Numbered from the stretch's first letter, positions 8,567-18,635 are shown. The stretch: DNA of 64,000 bases from Candidatus Protochlamydia naegleriophila (GCF_001499655.1 NZ_LN879502.1:558001-622000); one strand, 5' to 3'. The notes: a model not told the origin generated them from the sequence alone. Numbers and translations: made by a program.

Positions 8567-10015
8567 ATGGCAGAAGCAGATATTGGTTTGATAGGCTTAG
8601 CAGTGATGGGGCAAAACCTCGTCCTCAATATGAATGATCATGGTTATACGGTTGCTGTTTATAACCGCACTACTTCTAAGGTAGATGAATTTTTGGAAGG
8701 GACCGCTAAGGGTACACGTGTGATTGGTACCCACTCCCTACAGGAATTGATCCACTCACTGAAACGGCCCCGTCGCGTCATGTTGATGGTTAAAGCGGGA
8801 GAGCCGGTCGACGACTTCATCACACAGTGCCTTCCCTATCTGGAAGCTGGCGATATCATCATTGATGGCGGCAATAGCCTCTTTACCGATACCAATCGAC
8901 GCTGTAAAGAGTTAAAAGACAAGGGAATCATCTTCATCGGAACAGGGATTTCTGGAGGAGAAGAGGGCGCTCGCCACGGCCCCTCCATCATGCCAGGCGG
9001 CAACCCTGATGGCTGGCCTCATGTAAAAGACATTTTTCAGTCTATCAGTGCAAAGGTGGATGGCGAACCTTGCTGCGATTGGGTAGGAGATGATGGTGCT
9101 GGGCACTATGTCAAGATGGTGCATAACGGCATCGAATATGGTGACATGCAGCTCATTTCCGAAGCTTATTACATGCTAAAGCAGGCCCTTAAGCTCAATC
9201 AAAAAGAGCTTTACACGGTTTTTGCGAATTGGAATAAGGGCGACTTAGATAGCTACTTGATTGAGATTACCTCTAAAATTTTTGATGTCAATGATACTGA
9301 TGGTCAGCCGCTCGTCGACAAAATTTTGGATGTAGCCGGACAAAAAGGGACTGGAAAGTGGACGGTTATCAATGCTTTAGATTTAGGCATGCCTTTGACG
9401 TTGATTGGCGAGGCTGTTTTTGCCCGCTGCTTGTCGGCCCTAAAGGATGAACGTGTAGAAGCCAGCCAGCTCTTGCAAGGGCCGGAAGAGAAGTTTGAAG
9501 GCAATCGTGAAGAGTTTATCAACGCCATTCGCCAGGCGCTCTACTCCTCTAAGATTATTAGCTATGCGCAAGGATTCATGTTGATGCAGCAGGCAGCTAC
9601 AGACTATGAATGGAAACTCAACTACGGAGCCATCGCCTTGATGTGGCGTGGAGGATGCATCATCCGCAGCCAATTCCTTGGAAAGATTAAAGAGGCCTTT
9701 AATCACAACCCCAAACTCAAGAACTTGTTGCTCGATAGCTATTTCTTGAAAGAGCTTCAAGAGAGACAGAAAGGCTGGAGAACCGTTGTAGCGAAATCGG
9801 CCGAGTTGGGGATACCCGCGCCTTGTTTCAGTACAGCTCTTGCCTTTTACGATGGCTACCGTACGGCCCAATTGCCAGCCAATCTCTTGCAGGCGCAAAG
9901 AGACTTTTTCGGTGCACACACGTATGAACGCCTTGATAAGCCGCGAGGCCAATATTTTCATACTGACTGGGCCGGAACGGGTGGAAAAGTGAGTTCGGGG
10001 TCTTATAACGCGTAA
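8567..10015 (+). CDS. gnd: 6-phosphogluconate dehydrogenase (decarboxylating)
   Basis: Converts 6-phosphogluconate and NADP to ribulose 5-phosphate, CO2 and NADPH in the oxidative pentose phosphate pathway. The Rossmann loop GLAVMGQNL is at residues 9-17, then DGGNS, GISGGEEGARHGPSIMPGG and the catalytic KMVHNGIEYGDMQL. 482 residues is the standard long form. The ATG at 8567, preceded by GAAGGAA, is preferred to an upstream TTG. In C. trachomatis gnd (CT063) is next to lepA (CT064); here lepA lies about 3.6 kb downstream on the other strand. Confidence 0.97.
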   Translation: MAEADIGLIGLAVMGQNLVLNMNDHGYTVAVYNRTTSKVDEFLEGTAKGTRVIGTHSLQELIHSLKRPRRVMLMVKAGEPVDDFITQCLPYLEAGDIIIDGGNSLFTDTNRRCKELKDKGIIFIGTGISGGEEGARHGPSIMPGGNPDGWPHVKDIFQSISAKVDGEPCCDWVGDDGAGHYVKMVHNGIEYGDMQLISEAYYMLKQALKLNQKELYTVFANWNKGDLDSYLIEITSKIFDVNDTDGQPLVDKILDVAGQKGTGKWTVINALDLGMPLTLIGEAVFARCLSALKDERVEASQLLQGPEEKFEGNREEFINAIRQALYSSKIISYAQGFMLMQQAATDYEWKLNYGAIALMWRGGCIIRSQFLGKIKEAFNHNPKLKNLLLDSYFLKELQERQKGWRTVVAKSAELGIPAPCFSTALAFYDGYRTAQLPANLLQAQRDFFGAHTYERLDKPRGQYFHTDWAGTGGKVSSGSYNA

Positions 10016-10065
10016 ATTTTCTGGTAAAAAGCAACAAATGGAAGTTATTACTTCCGCTTGATATA

Positions 10066-10105
10066 CGAGCCTCTTGCGAACAATTAGTTATTTGCAAGAG
10101 GCTCG
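10066..10105. terminator. 12-bp perfect hairpin downstream of gnd
   Basis: CGAGCCTCTTGC (10066-10077) is exactly repeated in inverse at 10094-10105 with a 16-nt loop. It lies between the convergent ends of gnd and plsC. There is no clear T run on either side, so it may be a weak or bidirectional terminator. The remaining bases up to 10320 hold nothing I recognise. Confidence 0.55.
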
Positions 10106-10320
10106 CGCCTTTAAATATGCGCTGTTTTGCCAATCAGCCGCGTTTGCAAGCTGTTGCGTATCACTTTTCTTGATGCTAGCTAAATCAGTCGATCTTCTGC
10201 TCTCAAGGCATGCAGGCTTCATGCGCTTACACATTTCTTCAGTTGCATAGGGATAATTAGACTTTAATTAGAAAGCAAAAGCTGGGCAATCAGTGGCAGA
10301 GCTTCAGCCTTGCCAGGCTG

Positions 10321-10953
10321 TCAAGGAGGGCTTCCTTGCGCTCCGCTCTCGAGCCAGACTTTTAAGTTTTCGACAGATTGCCTGATCTGTTCTGTCAAGG
10401 CGTCGCGTGCTTGCTGAGGCTCTAGTCCTAAATAGGGCTCAACAAAAATGGGTTGGCCGAAGACGCATGTAATGGTCTGGCCGAATCTGGGGACGTAATT
10501 GTGCCGCGGCCAAGCATCAAAAGTGCCGGCGAGATAGACGGGGATGATGGGGCAATGGGCGCGAAGGGCCAGCCTTGCAGGTCCTGTATGAAAGGGTTTG
10601 AATTCCCCTGATCTAGAAATTCCCCCTTCTGGGAAAACGACAATTTTCTTGCCTTTGGCCATTAAGCCTTGCAAGATGCGAAAAGACTGCATATTGCGCG
10701 TTGGATGGGCGTTAAAACCTTTTAAAAACCAACGGAAAACCGGCTTAAAAAGATTAATGTGCGCTAAAAAATGCACTTCTTCTGGCCAAGTTACGCCCAT
10801 CATCAGAGGAGGATCCATAAGGGAATTGTGATTAGGTGACAAAATGGCGCTTCCGGGGGGAAGATGTTCCGCACCATAGATGCGGAAGCGATATAAAAGG
10901 CGAAAGCCGCCCCGAAGCATCAGGGCTGTAAGCCAATAAAAGGGATTTATCAT
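10321..10953 (-). CDS. plsC: 1-acyl-sn-glycerol-3-phosphate acyltransferase
   Basis: Transfers the second acyl chain to lysophosphatidic acid at the inner membrane, giving phosphatidic acid for CdsA. The catalytic HX4D box is HNSLMD near residue 43, and the phosphate-binding block FPEGGISRSG is near 108. Length 210 is usual for compact bacterial PlsC. It is the last gene of a minus-strand run uppS-cdsA-cmk-plsC matching CT450-CT453; cmk ends 21 nt upstream of its start. Confidence 0.93.
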   Translation of the reverse strand: MINPFYWLTALMLRGGFRLLYRFRIYGAEHLPPGSAILSPNHNSLMDPPLMMGVTWPEEVHFLAHINLFKPVFRWFLKGFNAHPTRNMQSFRILQGLMAKGKKIVVFPEGGISRSGEFKPFHTGPARLALRAHCPIIPVYLAGTFDAWPRHNYVPRFGQTITCVFGQPIFVEPYLGLEPQQARDALTEQIRQSVENLKVWLESGAQGSPP

Positions 10954-10974
10954 TTAAAGTCTCTCGTCAAATTC

Positions 10975-11661
10975 TTATGAGTGGCGTTTAGTTTTGACAG
11001 AGTCTTTATGTTCTAATATTTTATAGACGACCTCATCGACGGAAAGGTCGGATGTGTCGATGACAAAGGCATCTTCGGCTTGTTTTAGAGGGGAGTGCTC
11101 GCGCGAAGAGTCGTAACTATCCCGCTTGGAGATCTCTTCTAAACATTTTTCCAGTGTGAGATCTTGGGCTTCGTCTGGAAATTTGGCGACTAGCTCATCA
11201 TAGCGGCGCTTGGCCCGCACATCGTTGCGGCCGGTTAGAAAGACTTTAATGGCCGCTTCGGGAAAGACGACCGTTCCCATGTCGCGCCCTTCAAAAACGG
11301 CATTGACTCCAACAGCGAGTTCCCTCTGGATAGCCATTAGCTTTTCGCGAATGGCTTTGACGGCCGAGACTTTAGAGACGGCGGAAGTGACTTCTTCGCC
11401 TCTAATTTTTTTTGAGACATCTTCACCTTCCACGAAATAGTGGCGCTCATGCCTTGTCACTTTGATATCAAATTCAAATTGATCGAGAAAATTCTGCACC
11501 TGCTCAGCGTTGTCGAGATCGATCTTATGCTTGAGAATGCCGTAAGTCAACGCACGGTACATGGCACCAGTATCAAAAAAAATGAAGCCAATCGATTCGG
11601 CTAGCTTTTTAGCTATTGTGCTCTTTCCTGTTGCTACGGGTCCATCAATCGTAATAATCAT
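10975..11661 (-). CDS. cmk: Cytidylate kinase
   Basis: Phosphorylates CMP and dCMP with ATP in the cytosol. The P-loop GPVATGKST starts at residue 7, FDTGAMYRALT follows at about 29, and the C-terminal half has GRDMGTVVFPEA and the arginine-rich lid RAKRRYDEL. 228 residues fits the family. It lies 40 nt downstream of cdsA and 21 nt upstream of plsC; recycling CMP released by CdsA-dependent lipid synthesis makes the grouping sensible (inference). Confidence 0.95.
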   Translation of the reverse strand: MIITIDGPVATGKSTIAKKLAESIGFIFFDTGAMYRALTYGILKHKIDLDNAEQVQNFLDQFEFDIKVTRHERHYFVEGEDVSKKIRGEEVTSAVSKVSAVKAIREKLMAIQRELAVGVNAVFEGRDMGTVVFPEAAIKVFLTGRNDVRAKRRYDELVAKFPDEAQDLTLEKCLEEISKRDSYDSSREHSPLKQAEDAFVIDTSDLSVDEVVYKILEHKDSVKTKRHS

Positions 11662-11701
11662 AAAATTCTCGTTTTTAGCAATTAAATCTCAAAGCGGCTC
11701 G

Positions 11702-12562
11702 TTAAAAATGCATTTTCAACCAAAGATACATCAAAGGCAAGGTAAAAATAAGGGAATCGACAATATCTAAGACTCCTCCCAGGCCTGGCAGCTGGCTGCT
11801 ATCCTTGACGCCTGCATCTCGTTTGAGAATAGACTCTGCCAAATCGCCAAATTGAGCTAGGATACTAATGACCAGGCCCAGCCAAATGCTTTGCCAAAGG
11901 CTCATGGACATGCTAGCGCCAATCGGAGAGGAGAGTAGAAATAAATAGAATGCCAAGCTCGTCAATAATGAGGCCGTAAGTCCGCCAATAGCCCCTTCAA
12001 TCGTCTTTTTAGGGCTGATATGAGGTGCGAGCTTGTTTTTTCCGAGTATTTTTCCGCAAATATAGGCACCCACATCTGTCATTTTGGTAACGGCTAAAGC
12101 GTAAGCTAGCCAAAGACGGCCATCGTCTGCAATGCCTGGTGGAAAGAAATAATTGATTTGCAAGCCGCAGGTGAGTGGGATGGTCAGATAAGCAATTCCA
12201 AACCAGGTAACGGCAATATTTCCGAGCGGATTAGGCTGCTTATTGAAAAAGGCCAAAAAGTAAAGAATAGCTGTTCCGAGCAAAATCAGGGCTGGTAAAA
12301 CCGCTAAATGGGGATGGCGAATGCTTAAGAAACTAGCAATGACATAGGCTGTTGTCGTTCCAACTCCCAGGCTTGTCAGAGGCTGGAATCCTTTATGTTG
12401 CGCCAAGTGGAAATATTCTAAGAGGGCTAAGGAAATGATAGCGGCATTTATCAGAACAAAAACAGGAGTAAAAAGCGGAACATGAGAAAAATAAATGGTA
12501 ATGATAATAAGGAAAATTCCTACACTGCTCATGATGAGACGCTGTTTAAAATGGCTCGTCAT
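11702..12562 (-). CDS. cdsA: Phosphatidate cytidylyltransferase (CDP-diglyceride synthase)
   Basis: Integral inner-membrane enzyme that makes CDP-diacylglycerol from phosphatidic acid and CTP. Eight or so hydrophobic spans are visible. The C-terminal signature SILKRDAGVKD followed by LPGLGGVLDIVDS is the CdsA motif; the Leu in GLGG replaces the His common in proteobacteria. 286 residues is normal. It starts 6 nt after uppS ends, so the two are translationally close, and matches CT451. Confidence 0.95.
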   Translation of the reverse strand: MTSHFKQRLIMSSVGIFLIIITIYFSHVPLFTPVFVLINAAIISLALLEYFHLAQHKGFQPLTSLGVGTTTAYVIASFLSIRHPHLAVLPALILLGTAILYFLAFFNKQPNPLGNIAVTWFGIAYLTIPLTCGLQINYFFPPGIADDGRLWLAYALAVTKMTDVGAYICGKILGKNKLAPHISPKKTIEGAIGGLTASLLTSLAFYLFLLSSPIGASMSMSLWQSIWLGLVISILAQFGDLAESILKRDAGVKDSSQLPGLGGVLDIVDSLIFTLPLMYLWLKMHF

Positions 12563-12568
12563 GTTATC

Positions 12569-13363
12569 TTAAGCGCCTCCTAATCGCCGATCTCTTCCTT
12601 GATAGTCAATAATGGCTTCCAAAAGATGTTCAGGTGTAAAATCTGGCCACAAAACAGGTGCTATGTGGATTTCGGTATAAGAAATTTGCCATAAAAGAAA
12701 ATTACTTATACGCATTTCTCCGCTGGTACGAATCAAGAGTTCCGGATCGGGCCAATGCTGAGTATCTAGATAACGGGTCACGGTATTCTCATCAATGTCT
12801 GCTATTGTTAAACGCTTTTCGTCGTAGTCACTTAGCATGGCTTTAAATGCACGGCAGAGTTCATCACGTGCTCCGTAATTTAAAGCTAGGATGAGCCGGA
12901 TTTTATCACAGTCTTGTGTGGCGATCTTTGTGTCTTGAATGGTTTGTTTTAAAAAGAAAGGGAGGGACTTGAGTTCCCCAATGGTCTCTAACTTGATTCC
13001 ATTTTGAACCATATCTTCTTGCTGTTCTCTTAGATAAGAGGCAAAAAGGGCCATCAATGCTGTGACCTCTTCTTTGGAGCGGGACCAGTTTTCAGTAGAA
13101 AAGGTATAAAACGTGATGGCTTTGATCCCGAGCTCTTTGGCCGCTTTCACCGTTTCCATTAAAGTATCGGCCCCTTCACGATGTCCTTCCTGTGAAGTCG
13201 ATAATCTTTTTTTTGCCCAACGGCGATTACCATCGGGAATAATGGCGATGTGGTGGGGGATACGGGAAGGATCTAATCCCGCGAGTTGTGCGGCATGGAA
13301 TCTTCCAGTCTTTTCTTGTAGTGGCATAATCGCAATATCAACCGACATAAGTTCCCTTAACAT
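12569..13363 (-). CDS. uppS: Isoprenyl transferase, undecaprenyl diphosphate synthase type
   Basis: Cis-prenyltransferase that builds the C55 lipid carrier needed for lipid II and surface glycans. The substrate-binding block IPDGNRRWAKKR with its catalytic Asp is at about residues 42-53, and the family C-terminal block ELLIRTSGEMRISNFLLWQ is present. The first 20 or so residues before the conserved core make the start uncertain; internal ATGs at codons 6 and 13 are possible. Head gene of the uppS-cdsA-cmk-plsC run. It links this lipid block with the MurE/FtsI division genes earlier in the window. Confidence 0.95.
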   Translation of the reverse strand: MLRELMSVDIAIMPLQEKTGRFHAAQLAGLDPSRIPHHIAIIPDGNRRWAKKRLSTSQEGHREGADTLMETVKAAKELGIKAITFYTFSTENWSRSKEEVTALMALFASYLREQQEDMVQNGIKLETIGELKSLPFFLKQTIQDTKIATQDCDKIRLILALNYGARDELCRAFKAMLSDYDEKRLTIADIDENTVTRYLDTQHWPDPELLIRTSGEMRISNFLLWQISYTEIHIAPVLWPDFTPEHLLEAIIDYQGRDRRLGGA

Positions 13364-13562
13364 GGGCTATGTTGAAAAATTTAAATTCTCCATCTTCAGG
13401 CTTAGTTGCAAGCCTCGAACATTCCTTGCGAGGCTGAGAATTGCTCGATTTGAAACAATTTCCTTCTGAACCTGAAAACTTTAAACTCTTCAATACAGTC
13501 CTTAAAACGAAGGTTTGCAGAAGGATACCTTAAACAGAATTGATCGAGTAGTATTTTTTGTA

Positions 13563-13595
13563 GGGAGAAAAATAATCGAGACTATTTTTTCTCCC
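13563..13595. terminator. A/T-rich hairpin downstream of lepA
   Basis: GGGAGAAAAATA (13563-13574) pairs with TATTTTTTCTCCC (13583-13595). It lies 42 nt beyond the lepA stop on the minus strand. The stem itself has A and T runs, but no clean T tract follows, so termination is probable rather than certain. Confidence 0.5.
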
Positions 13596-13636
13596 TTGCA
13601 TTTGCAGGATGGCAATCGATTACTGTAAGAGATCTA

Positions 13637-15445
13637 TTAATCTCCTGCTTTCAAGACTTCCATGAAGGCGCTTTGAGGGATATTGACTTTACCAATCTCT
13701 TTCATGCGCTTCTTACCCTTTTTCTGCTTTTCCCACAACTTGCGTTTGCGAGAAATATCTCCACCATAACACTTCGCTGTGACGTTTTTGGTGATGGCGC
13801 GGATGGTTTCGCGGGCAACAATTTTGCCTCCGATAGCTGCTTGAATAGGCACTTTAAAGAGCTGCATAGGAATCACTTCCACAAGCTTTGCACAAATTGC
13901 CCGCCCTTTACTCTCGGCTTTGGTTCTGTGAACCAAGCAGGAAAAGGCATCGACCGGCTCTTCATTGACTCGGATTTCTAGTTTAATGATTTCGCTTTGC
14001 TCGTAATTATCAAACTCATAGTCAAATGAACCGTAGCCTTTTGTTATAGACTTCAGCTTGTCATTAAAGTCGGTAATGATTTCGTTTAAGGGGAGCCGAT
14101 AGGTTAGCAGCAGACGGCGTGAGTCCATTGTTTCTGTCTTCACGCAAACGCCTCGCTTATCCATCCCTAGATTCATGATGGCTCCAAGATACTCGGATGG
14201 AATCATGATGTGGCACTTTACCCATGGCTCTTCGACCATGCGGATAAAGGTGGGGTCTGGATAGTGAGCTGGATTATCAACTGTCTTAACGGTGCCATCG
14301 TTCAAAGTGAAGCGGTAAATAACGCTTGGAGCCGTTGAGATGATGTCAATGTCGAATTCACGTTGGATGCGCTCAAAGACGATTTCTAAGTGCAAGAGGC
14401 CCAAGAATCCACAGCGGAAACCAAAGCCTAAGGCAGTACTGCTTTCCTGTTCAATGTGGAGGGCTGAATCGTTTAATTGCAGCTTGGCTAATGCATCGCG
14501 CAGCGCTTCAAAATCTGTTGCGTCGATAGGATAAATTCCAGCAAAAACAACCGGAGAAATGAGTTTAAAGCCAGGTAAAGCCTCTGGAGCCGGATACTTT
14601 TGTAAAGTGATCGTGTCGCCAATCTTGACATCAGAGGTGCTCTTAATATTGGCAATCATGTAGCCGACTTCACCAGGCCTTAATACGTCGACTGGCTTTT
14701 CTTTAGGAGTGAACATGCCAACTTCTAAGACTTCAAATGTCTTGTTAGTCACCATCATTTTAATGAGAGAGCCTCTTTTGATTTCTCCACTGATGACTCG
14801 AATATAGACCATGACGCCGCGATAGACATCGTAGTGGGAATCGAATACCAAGGCCCGCAATAGGTCGTCTTCCGGCTCTTGTGGATGGGGAACGGCTGTT
14901 AAGATCCTTTCCAGCACGGCATCTACGCCAAGCCCTGACTTGGCAGAGCATCCGATTGCATCCGACGCATCTAGGCCAATGACATCTTCAATTTGCTTGC
15001 GCACTCCTTCGACATCGGCTGCTGGCAGATCGATCTTGTTAATAACGGGAACAATTTCTAGATTTCGTTCTAAAGCCAGGTGAACGTTGGCTAAACTTTG
15101 GGCCTGAACTCCCTGACCCGCATCGACGACGAGTAAAGCCCCTTCACAGGCCGCTAAAGAGCGAGAAACTTCATAGGTAAAGTCGACGTGGCCCGGGGTG
15201 TCGATGAGGTTGATTTGATAGATTTCTCCATCTTTAGACTCATAATACATGGTTACAGGGTGAGCCTTAATCGTAATTCCTCTTTCCCGCTCTAAATCCA
15301 TATCGTCTAATAACTGCTCCTGCATATCGCGTGCAGCGACAGTATGAGTCAATTCTAATAAGCGGTCCGCTAAAGTCGATTTGCCGTGGTCAATGTGTGC
15401 TATGATTGAGAAGTTGCGGATATTTTTGATATTATATTTATACAT
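13637..15445 (-). CDS. lepA: Elongation factor 4 (LepA)
   Basis: Translational GTPase that acts on the ribosome during stress or initiation. G1 is AHIDHGKST near residue 16, G3 DTPGHVDF near 83, and G4 NKID near 137. EF-G-like domains II and III, domain V and the LepA-specific C-terminal domain ([22 protein letters not shown]) follow. 602 residues is standard. It is CT064 in C. trachomatis. No close co-directional partner; upstream is tRNA-Leu on the same strand. Confidence 0.98.
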   Translation of the reverse strand: MYKYNIKNIRNFSIIAHIDHGKSTLADRLLELTHTVAARDMQEQLLDDMDLERERGITIKAHPVTMYYESKDGEIYQINLIDTPGHVDFTYEVSRSLAACEGALLVVDAGQGVQAQSLANVHLALERNLEIVPVINKIDLPAADVEGVRKQIEDVIGLDASDAIGCSAKSGLGVDAVLERILTAVPHPQEPEDDLLRALVFDSHYDVYRGVMVYIRVISGEIKRGSLIKMMVTNKTFEVLEVGMFTPKEKPVDVLRPGEVGYMIANIKSTSDVKIGDTITLQKYPAPEALPGFKLISPVVFAGIYPIDATDFEALRDALAKLQLNDSALHIEQESSTALGFGFRCGFLGLLHLEIVFERIQREFDIDIISTAPSVIYRFTLNDGTVKTVDNPAHYPDPTFIRMVEEPWVKCHIMIPSEYLGAIMNLGMDKRGVCVKTETMDSRRLLLTYRLPLNEIITDFNDKLKSITKGYGSFDYEFDNYEQSEIIKLEIRVNEEPVDAFSCLVHRTKAESKGRAICAKLVEVIPMQLFKVPIQAAIGGKIVARETIRAITKNVTAKCYGGDISRKRKLWEKQKKGKKRMKEIGKVNIPQSAFMEVLKAGD

Positions 15446-15697
15446 AAATGATTGTTTTCCGAAATGATTGGGAAGAGAATAAATTTAATCGATTTAAATA
15501 AACTTTTCAAGTGAGGAATGCAACTCAAACAATTGACATATCAACATCCGCTTCAATAAGAGGCATGTTTTTAATCTGGACATATCTGCAAAGTTGATCT
15601 CAAAAGAAATAAACAACCGTTATTCAGATAAAGAATGAGTCTAAAAATACACTGGTTATAAAGAACTATGCTTAATAGTCAATGTAACAAGAACGTT

Positions 15698-15781
15698 TGC
15701 GGCCAAGATGACTCGAACATCCACCGAGTTGCCCCGACTAGAACCTGAATCTAGCGCGTCTACCAATTCCGCCATGGCCGC
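15698..15781 (-). tRNA. tRNA-Leu (anticodon CAG)
   Basis: Minus-strand class II tRNA. Acceptor GCGGCCA pairs with TGGCCGC, the D arm is GGCGGAATTGGTAGACGC, and stem CTAGA/TCTAG encloses TTCAGGT with anticodon CAG. It has a long variable arm and T loop TTCGAGT. It decodes CUG. CCA is not encoded. Confidence 0.94.
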
Positions 15782-15795
15782 ATGATAAAAGAAGG

Positions 15796-16377
15796 ATGAT
15801 AGTACGCCATTCAATGATTTTCGTAAAACAAAATCCTTGCCTATTCGCATCAAAAAATAAGCCTTGCCCTTCCCGCTCTTTAATTCTCCTTCAAACCATC
15901 ACCCTGGTTCAAAGGCCACCGCGCTATGAACTATTTTTAAAGGAATTGCAGAAAAATATCAGCCAGCCATCTCCGCACATTCAAACGGCGCTGAAAACGG
16001 CTTTGAAAAAAATTCAAAAAGGGACGGCAAATATGAATGAAAAAGTACGCTATACGGTGTTATTCAATCCGCAAGATCTTAAAAAAATTCATGGGAAACT
16101 ATCCGAGGGGTCAAGCGATAAAAGTGAATCGCAGTCATCTGCCGAGCTTTCGATTGGCGATCGGGATTACTATTGCATTAGATTTTATTGCATACCGCTA
16201 TTTTATGCCTTTCTGCTTGGGAGTTCAAATTAGAGGCACGAACCTCAGTGGGAAGATCGAGACTCATCGGGAGCACTTTATTATATTGAGCTCTATAATA
16301 CTGCCTCCACAACGCCGGCTATTCGTTTGATGAAAGACATTAACGGTGTTGTTTCATTTGATCAACCAATACAGTGA
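15796..16377 (+). pseudogene. Probable decayed gene of unknown function
   Basis: No intact gene fits the 850 bases between tRNA-Leu and the metal ATPase. Protein-like sequence on the plus strand moves between frames: a 145-codon frame (15796-16233) with an amphipathic helix around LKELQKNISQ, an overlapping frame at 16037-16330, and a third ending at 16377 (ALYYIELYNTAST, IRLMKDINGVVSFD). Neighbouring stops and frame changes suggest one gene eroded by several small indels. I do not recognise the family. A short intact gene within 15796-16233 is the alternative. Confidence 0.35.
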
Positions 16378-16635
16378 TGACCCCTTTTAAGAGATTGCTT
16401 TGCCACCCATTTGGAAAGCTTAGATATTTTCATTCATTTCTGCAGAGTTGGCCCGTAAAAGCTAATCTGTGATAGATTGAAACTTTTAAACTTTCTTAAG
16501 AACCGAATAATTTGATCTTCTTCACTTTTGCTATTAAATGAGCATCTCATTGGAGAAATCAAAGATTGCAAGAAGTTTTGATGTTGGCCGCGAATGAGGC
16601 AATGAAAACGGGGTTTGTCATTTTTTGGAGAATTG

Positions 16636-18507
16636 ATGGAAGACAGCAAGAAAGATAAAAGCGGTTGGGGATCGTATTCAAAAGAGACCTGTATTGCCTT
16701 TATTAGCCTAGTTCTCATTGTTCTCCATGTCTTTTTGGGCTACTTGTTTGTTGTAGATCCATTCTATCAAAACCTTCCACTCCTCATTGCTTTAGTAGTC
16801 GGGGGAATTCCTCTTGTCTTTGATTTGCTGTTAAACCTCGTACGACTTGAGTTCAGCTCAGATCTATTAGCTGGAATTTCTATTGTAACCTCTGTGTGGC
16901 TCGAACAATATTTGGCAGGAACGCTTGTCGTATTGATGCTTTCTGGCGGGCAAGCTTTAGAGCTGTATGCTGTGCGCAGAGCATCTTTTTTGCTAGAGGC
17001 TTTGGCAAATCGCATGCCCAATATTGCTCATCGCAAAACCGACAAGCTGATTGATGTGCCACTTGATCAAGTTGAGGTGGACGATAGTTTAGTAATTTAT
17101 CCTCATGAAATATGCCCTGTCGATGGTGAAGTCATAGAGGGGCATGGCATCATGGATGAGTCTTACTTGACTGGCGAGCCATTTTTAATCGATAAAATAC
17201 CAGGTTCCCTTGTGCTTTCAGGATCTATCAATGGCGATAGGGCCTTGACGATTAAAGCCTCGAAAAAGGCTGAGGATTCTCGCTATGCGAAGATTATGAA
17301 AGTCATGTTGGTGTCTGAGCAGCGTAAGCCTCGCCTTAGACGTTTGGGTGATGAGCTCGGAGCTTTTTATACCCCTCTGGCCTTAGTATTTGCAATCATT
17401 GCTTGGGCGGCAAGCGGGGATCCTATTCGTTTTTTAGCTGTATTGGTGATTGCTACACCCTGCCCTTTACTGATTGCCATTCCAGTTGCTATCATAGGAG
17501 CAGTTTCTCTGAGTGCTAAGAGCGGAATTATTATCAAAAATCCAGCCGTACTAGAGCAGATTGCCAAATGCAGTGCGATTATTTTTGATAAAACAGGAAC
17601 GCTGACTTATGGCAAGCCGACTCTAACAGATGTGATGAGCTTTCATTCCTTTTCTGATAATCAGATTTTGTCATTAGCCGCAAGCCTGGAACATTACTCT
17701 AAACATCCGTTATCGAATGCTATTATTGACAAAGCTAAAAAAGAAAATATTGCGACCAAAGAACCTAGCCAAATCAGTGAAAAACCTGGTGAGGGACTTT
17801 CTGGCCTAGTCGATCATCATCATATTTTTATCACGAGCCGCTCTAGCCTTCTTAAGAAGGGAAGACAAGATGTAGTTGCCCAATTGCCGCCTGAGGGGGG
17901 ATTGGAATGCATTTTGATGGTGGATGATAAATTGGCAGCCCATTTTCGCTTTCATGACACGCCTCGCAAGGATAGCCGCTCTTTTATTTCTCATTTGAAC
18001 CCCATGCATCACTTTGAAAAAGTCATGATCGTATCTGGCGATCGTGAGCAGGAAGTAAAGTATTTAGCAGAACAAATCGGCATTTCAGAGATTTATGCCG
18101 GCAAAACCCCGGAAGAAAAAGTCGACATTGTTGAGGAAGAAACCAAAAAACATCCTACCATCTATTTAGGAGATGGTATTAATGATGCACCAGCTTTGGC
18201 AGCCGCTACGGTAGGAATTGCATTCGGGCAAAACAGCGAAATTACGACCGAAGCAGCCGATGCGGTTATTTTAGATAACTCTTTAGCAAAGGTGGATGAG
18301 ATTCTCCATATTGGCAGACGCATGCGTCGTATTGCCTTGCAAAGCGCAGTAGGGGGGATTAGCTTATCGCTCATTGGAATGCTAATCGCAGCACTTGGCT
18401 ATCTTCCTCCCGTTATGGGAGCTGTTTTACAGGAAATTATAGATGTTTTTGCCGTCTTAAATGCATTGCGGGTCGCATTTCCAAGAGATAAACTAACTGA
18501 TTTTTAA
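16636..18507 (+). CDS. P1B-type heavy-metal transporting ATPase
   Basis: ATP-driven metal exporter in the inner membrane, about 623 residues. The transmembrane metal motif is Thr274-Pro275-Cys276-Pro277 (a TPCP variant of CPx). The phosphorylated aspartate is Asp318 in DKTGTLT, the P1B His-Pro pair is in SKHPLSNA, the A-domain TGEP is present, and the hinge reads GDGINDAPAL. There is no N-terminal heavy-metal-associated domain, so it is a compact form. The ATG at 16636 follows TTGGAGAATTG; a TTG 21 nt upstream is less likely. C. trachomatis has a similar protein annotated ZntA (CT727). The ion cannot be stated with confidence. Confidence 0.93.
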   Translation: MEDSKKDKSGWGSYSKETCIAFISLVLIVLHVFLGYLFVVDPFYQNLPLLIALVVGGIPLVFDLLLNLVRLEFSSDLLAGISIVTSVWLEQYLAGTLVVLMLSGGQALELYAVRRASFLLEALANRMPNIAHRKTDKLIDVPLDQVEVDDSLVIYPHEICPVDGEVIEGHGIMDESYLTGEPFLIDKIPGSLVLSGSINGDRALTIKASKKAEDSRYAKIMKVMLVSEQRKPRLRRLGDELGAFYTPLALVFAIIAWAASGDPIRFLAVLVIATPCPLLIAIPVAIIGAVSLSAKSGIIIKNPAVLEQIAKCSAIIFDKTGTLTYGKPTLTDVMSFHSFSDNQILSLAASLEHYSKHPLSNAIIDKAKKENIATKEPSQISEKPGEGLSGLVDHHHIFITSRSSLLKKGRQDVVAQLPPEGGLECILMVDDKLAAHFRFHDTPRKDSRSFISHLNPMHHFEKVMIVSGDREQEVKYLAEQIGISEIYAGKTPEEKVDIVEEETKKHPTIYLGDGINDAPALAAATVGIAFGQNSEITTEAADAVILDNSLAKVDEILHIGRRMRRIALQSAVGGISLSLIGMLIAALGYLPPVMGAVLQEIIDVFAVLNALRVAFPRDKLTDF

Positions 18508-18588
18508 ATTTGACCATGAACCTCACTGATTCCTGCCGGACTCTAATGGCAAGCTGCTTAAAAGAAATATGCCAATCAAAAGTGAGTT

Positions 18589-18620
18589 AAAAAGCCTTCC
18601 TCTACCGTTCGGAGAGGAAG
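18589..18620 (-). terminator. Intrinsic terminator of the PARG-like gene
   Basis: On the minus strand CTTCCTCT and AGAGGAAG (18596-18620) form a stem around a 9-nt loop, followed by GC and TTTTT (18593-18589). It sits 16 nt beyond the stop of the 18636-20027 gene. Confidence 0.75.
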
Positions 18621-18635
18621 CACAAAACAGCAAAA

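Noticed and set aside
10066-10105. Hairpin after gnd considered as a small RNA
   Set aside because: No promoter and no T run; a terminator or mRNA-end hairpin is simpler.
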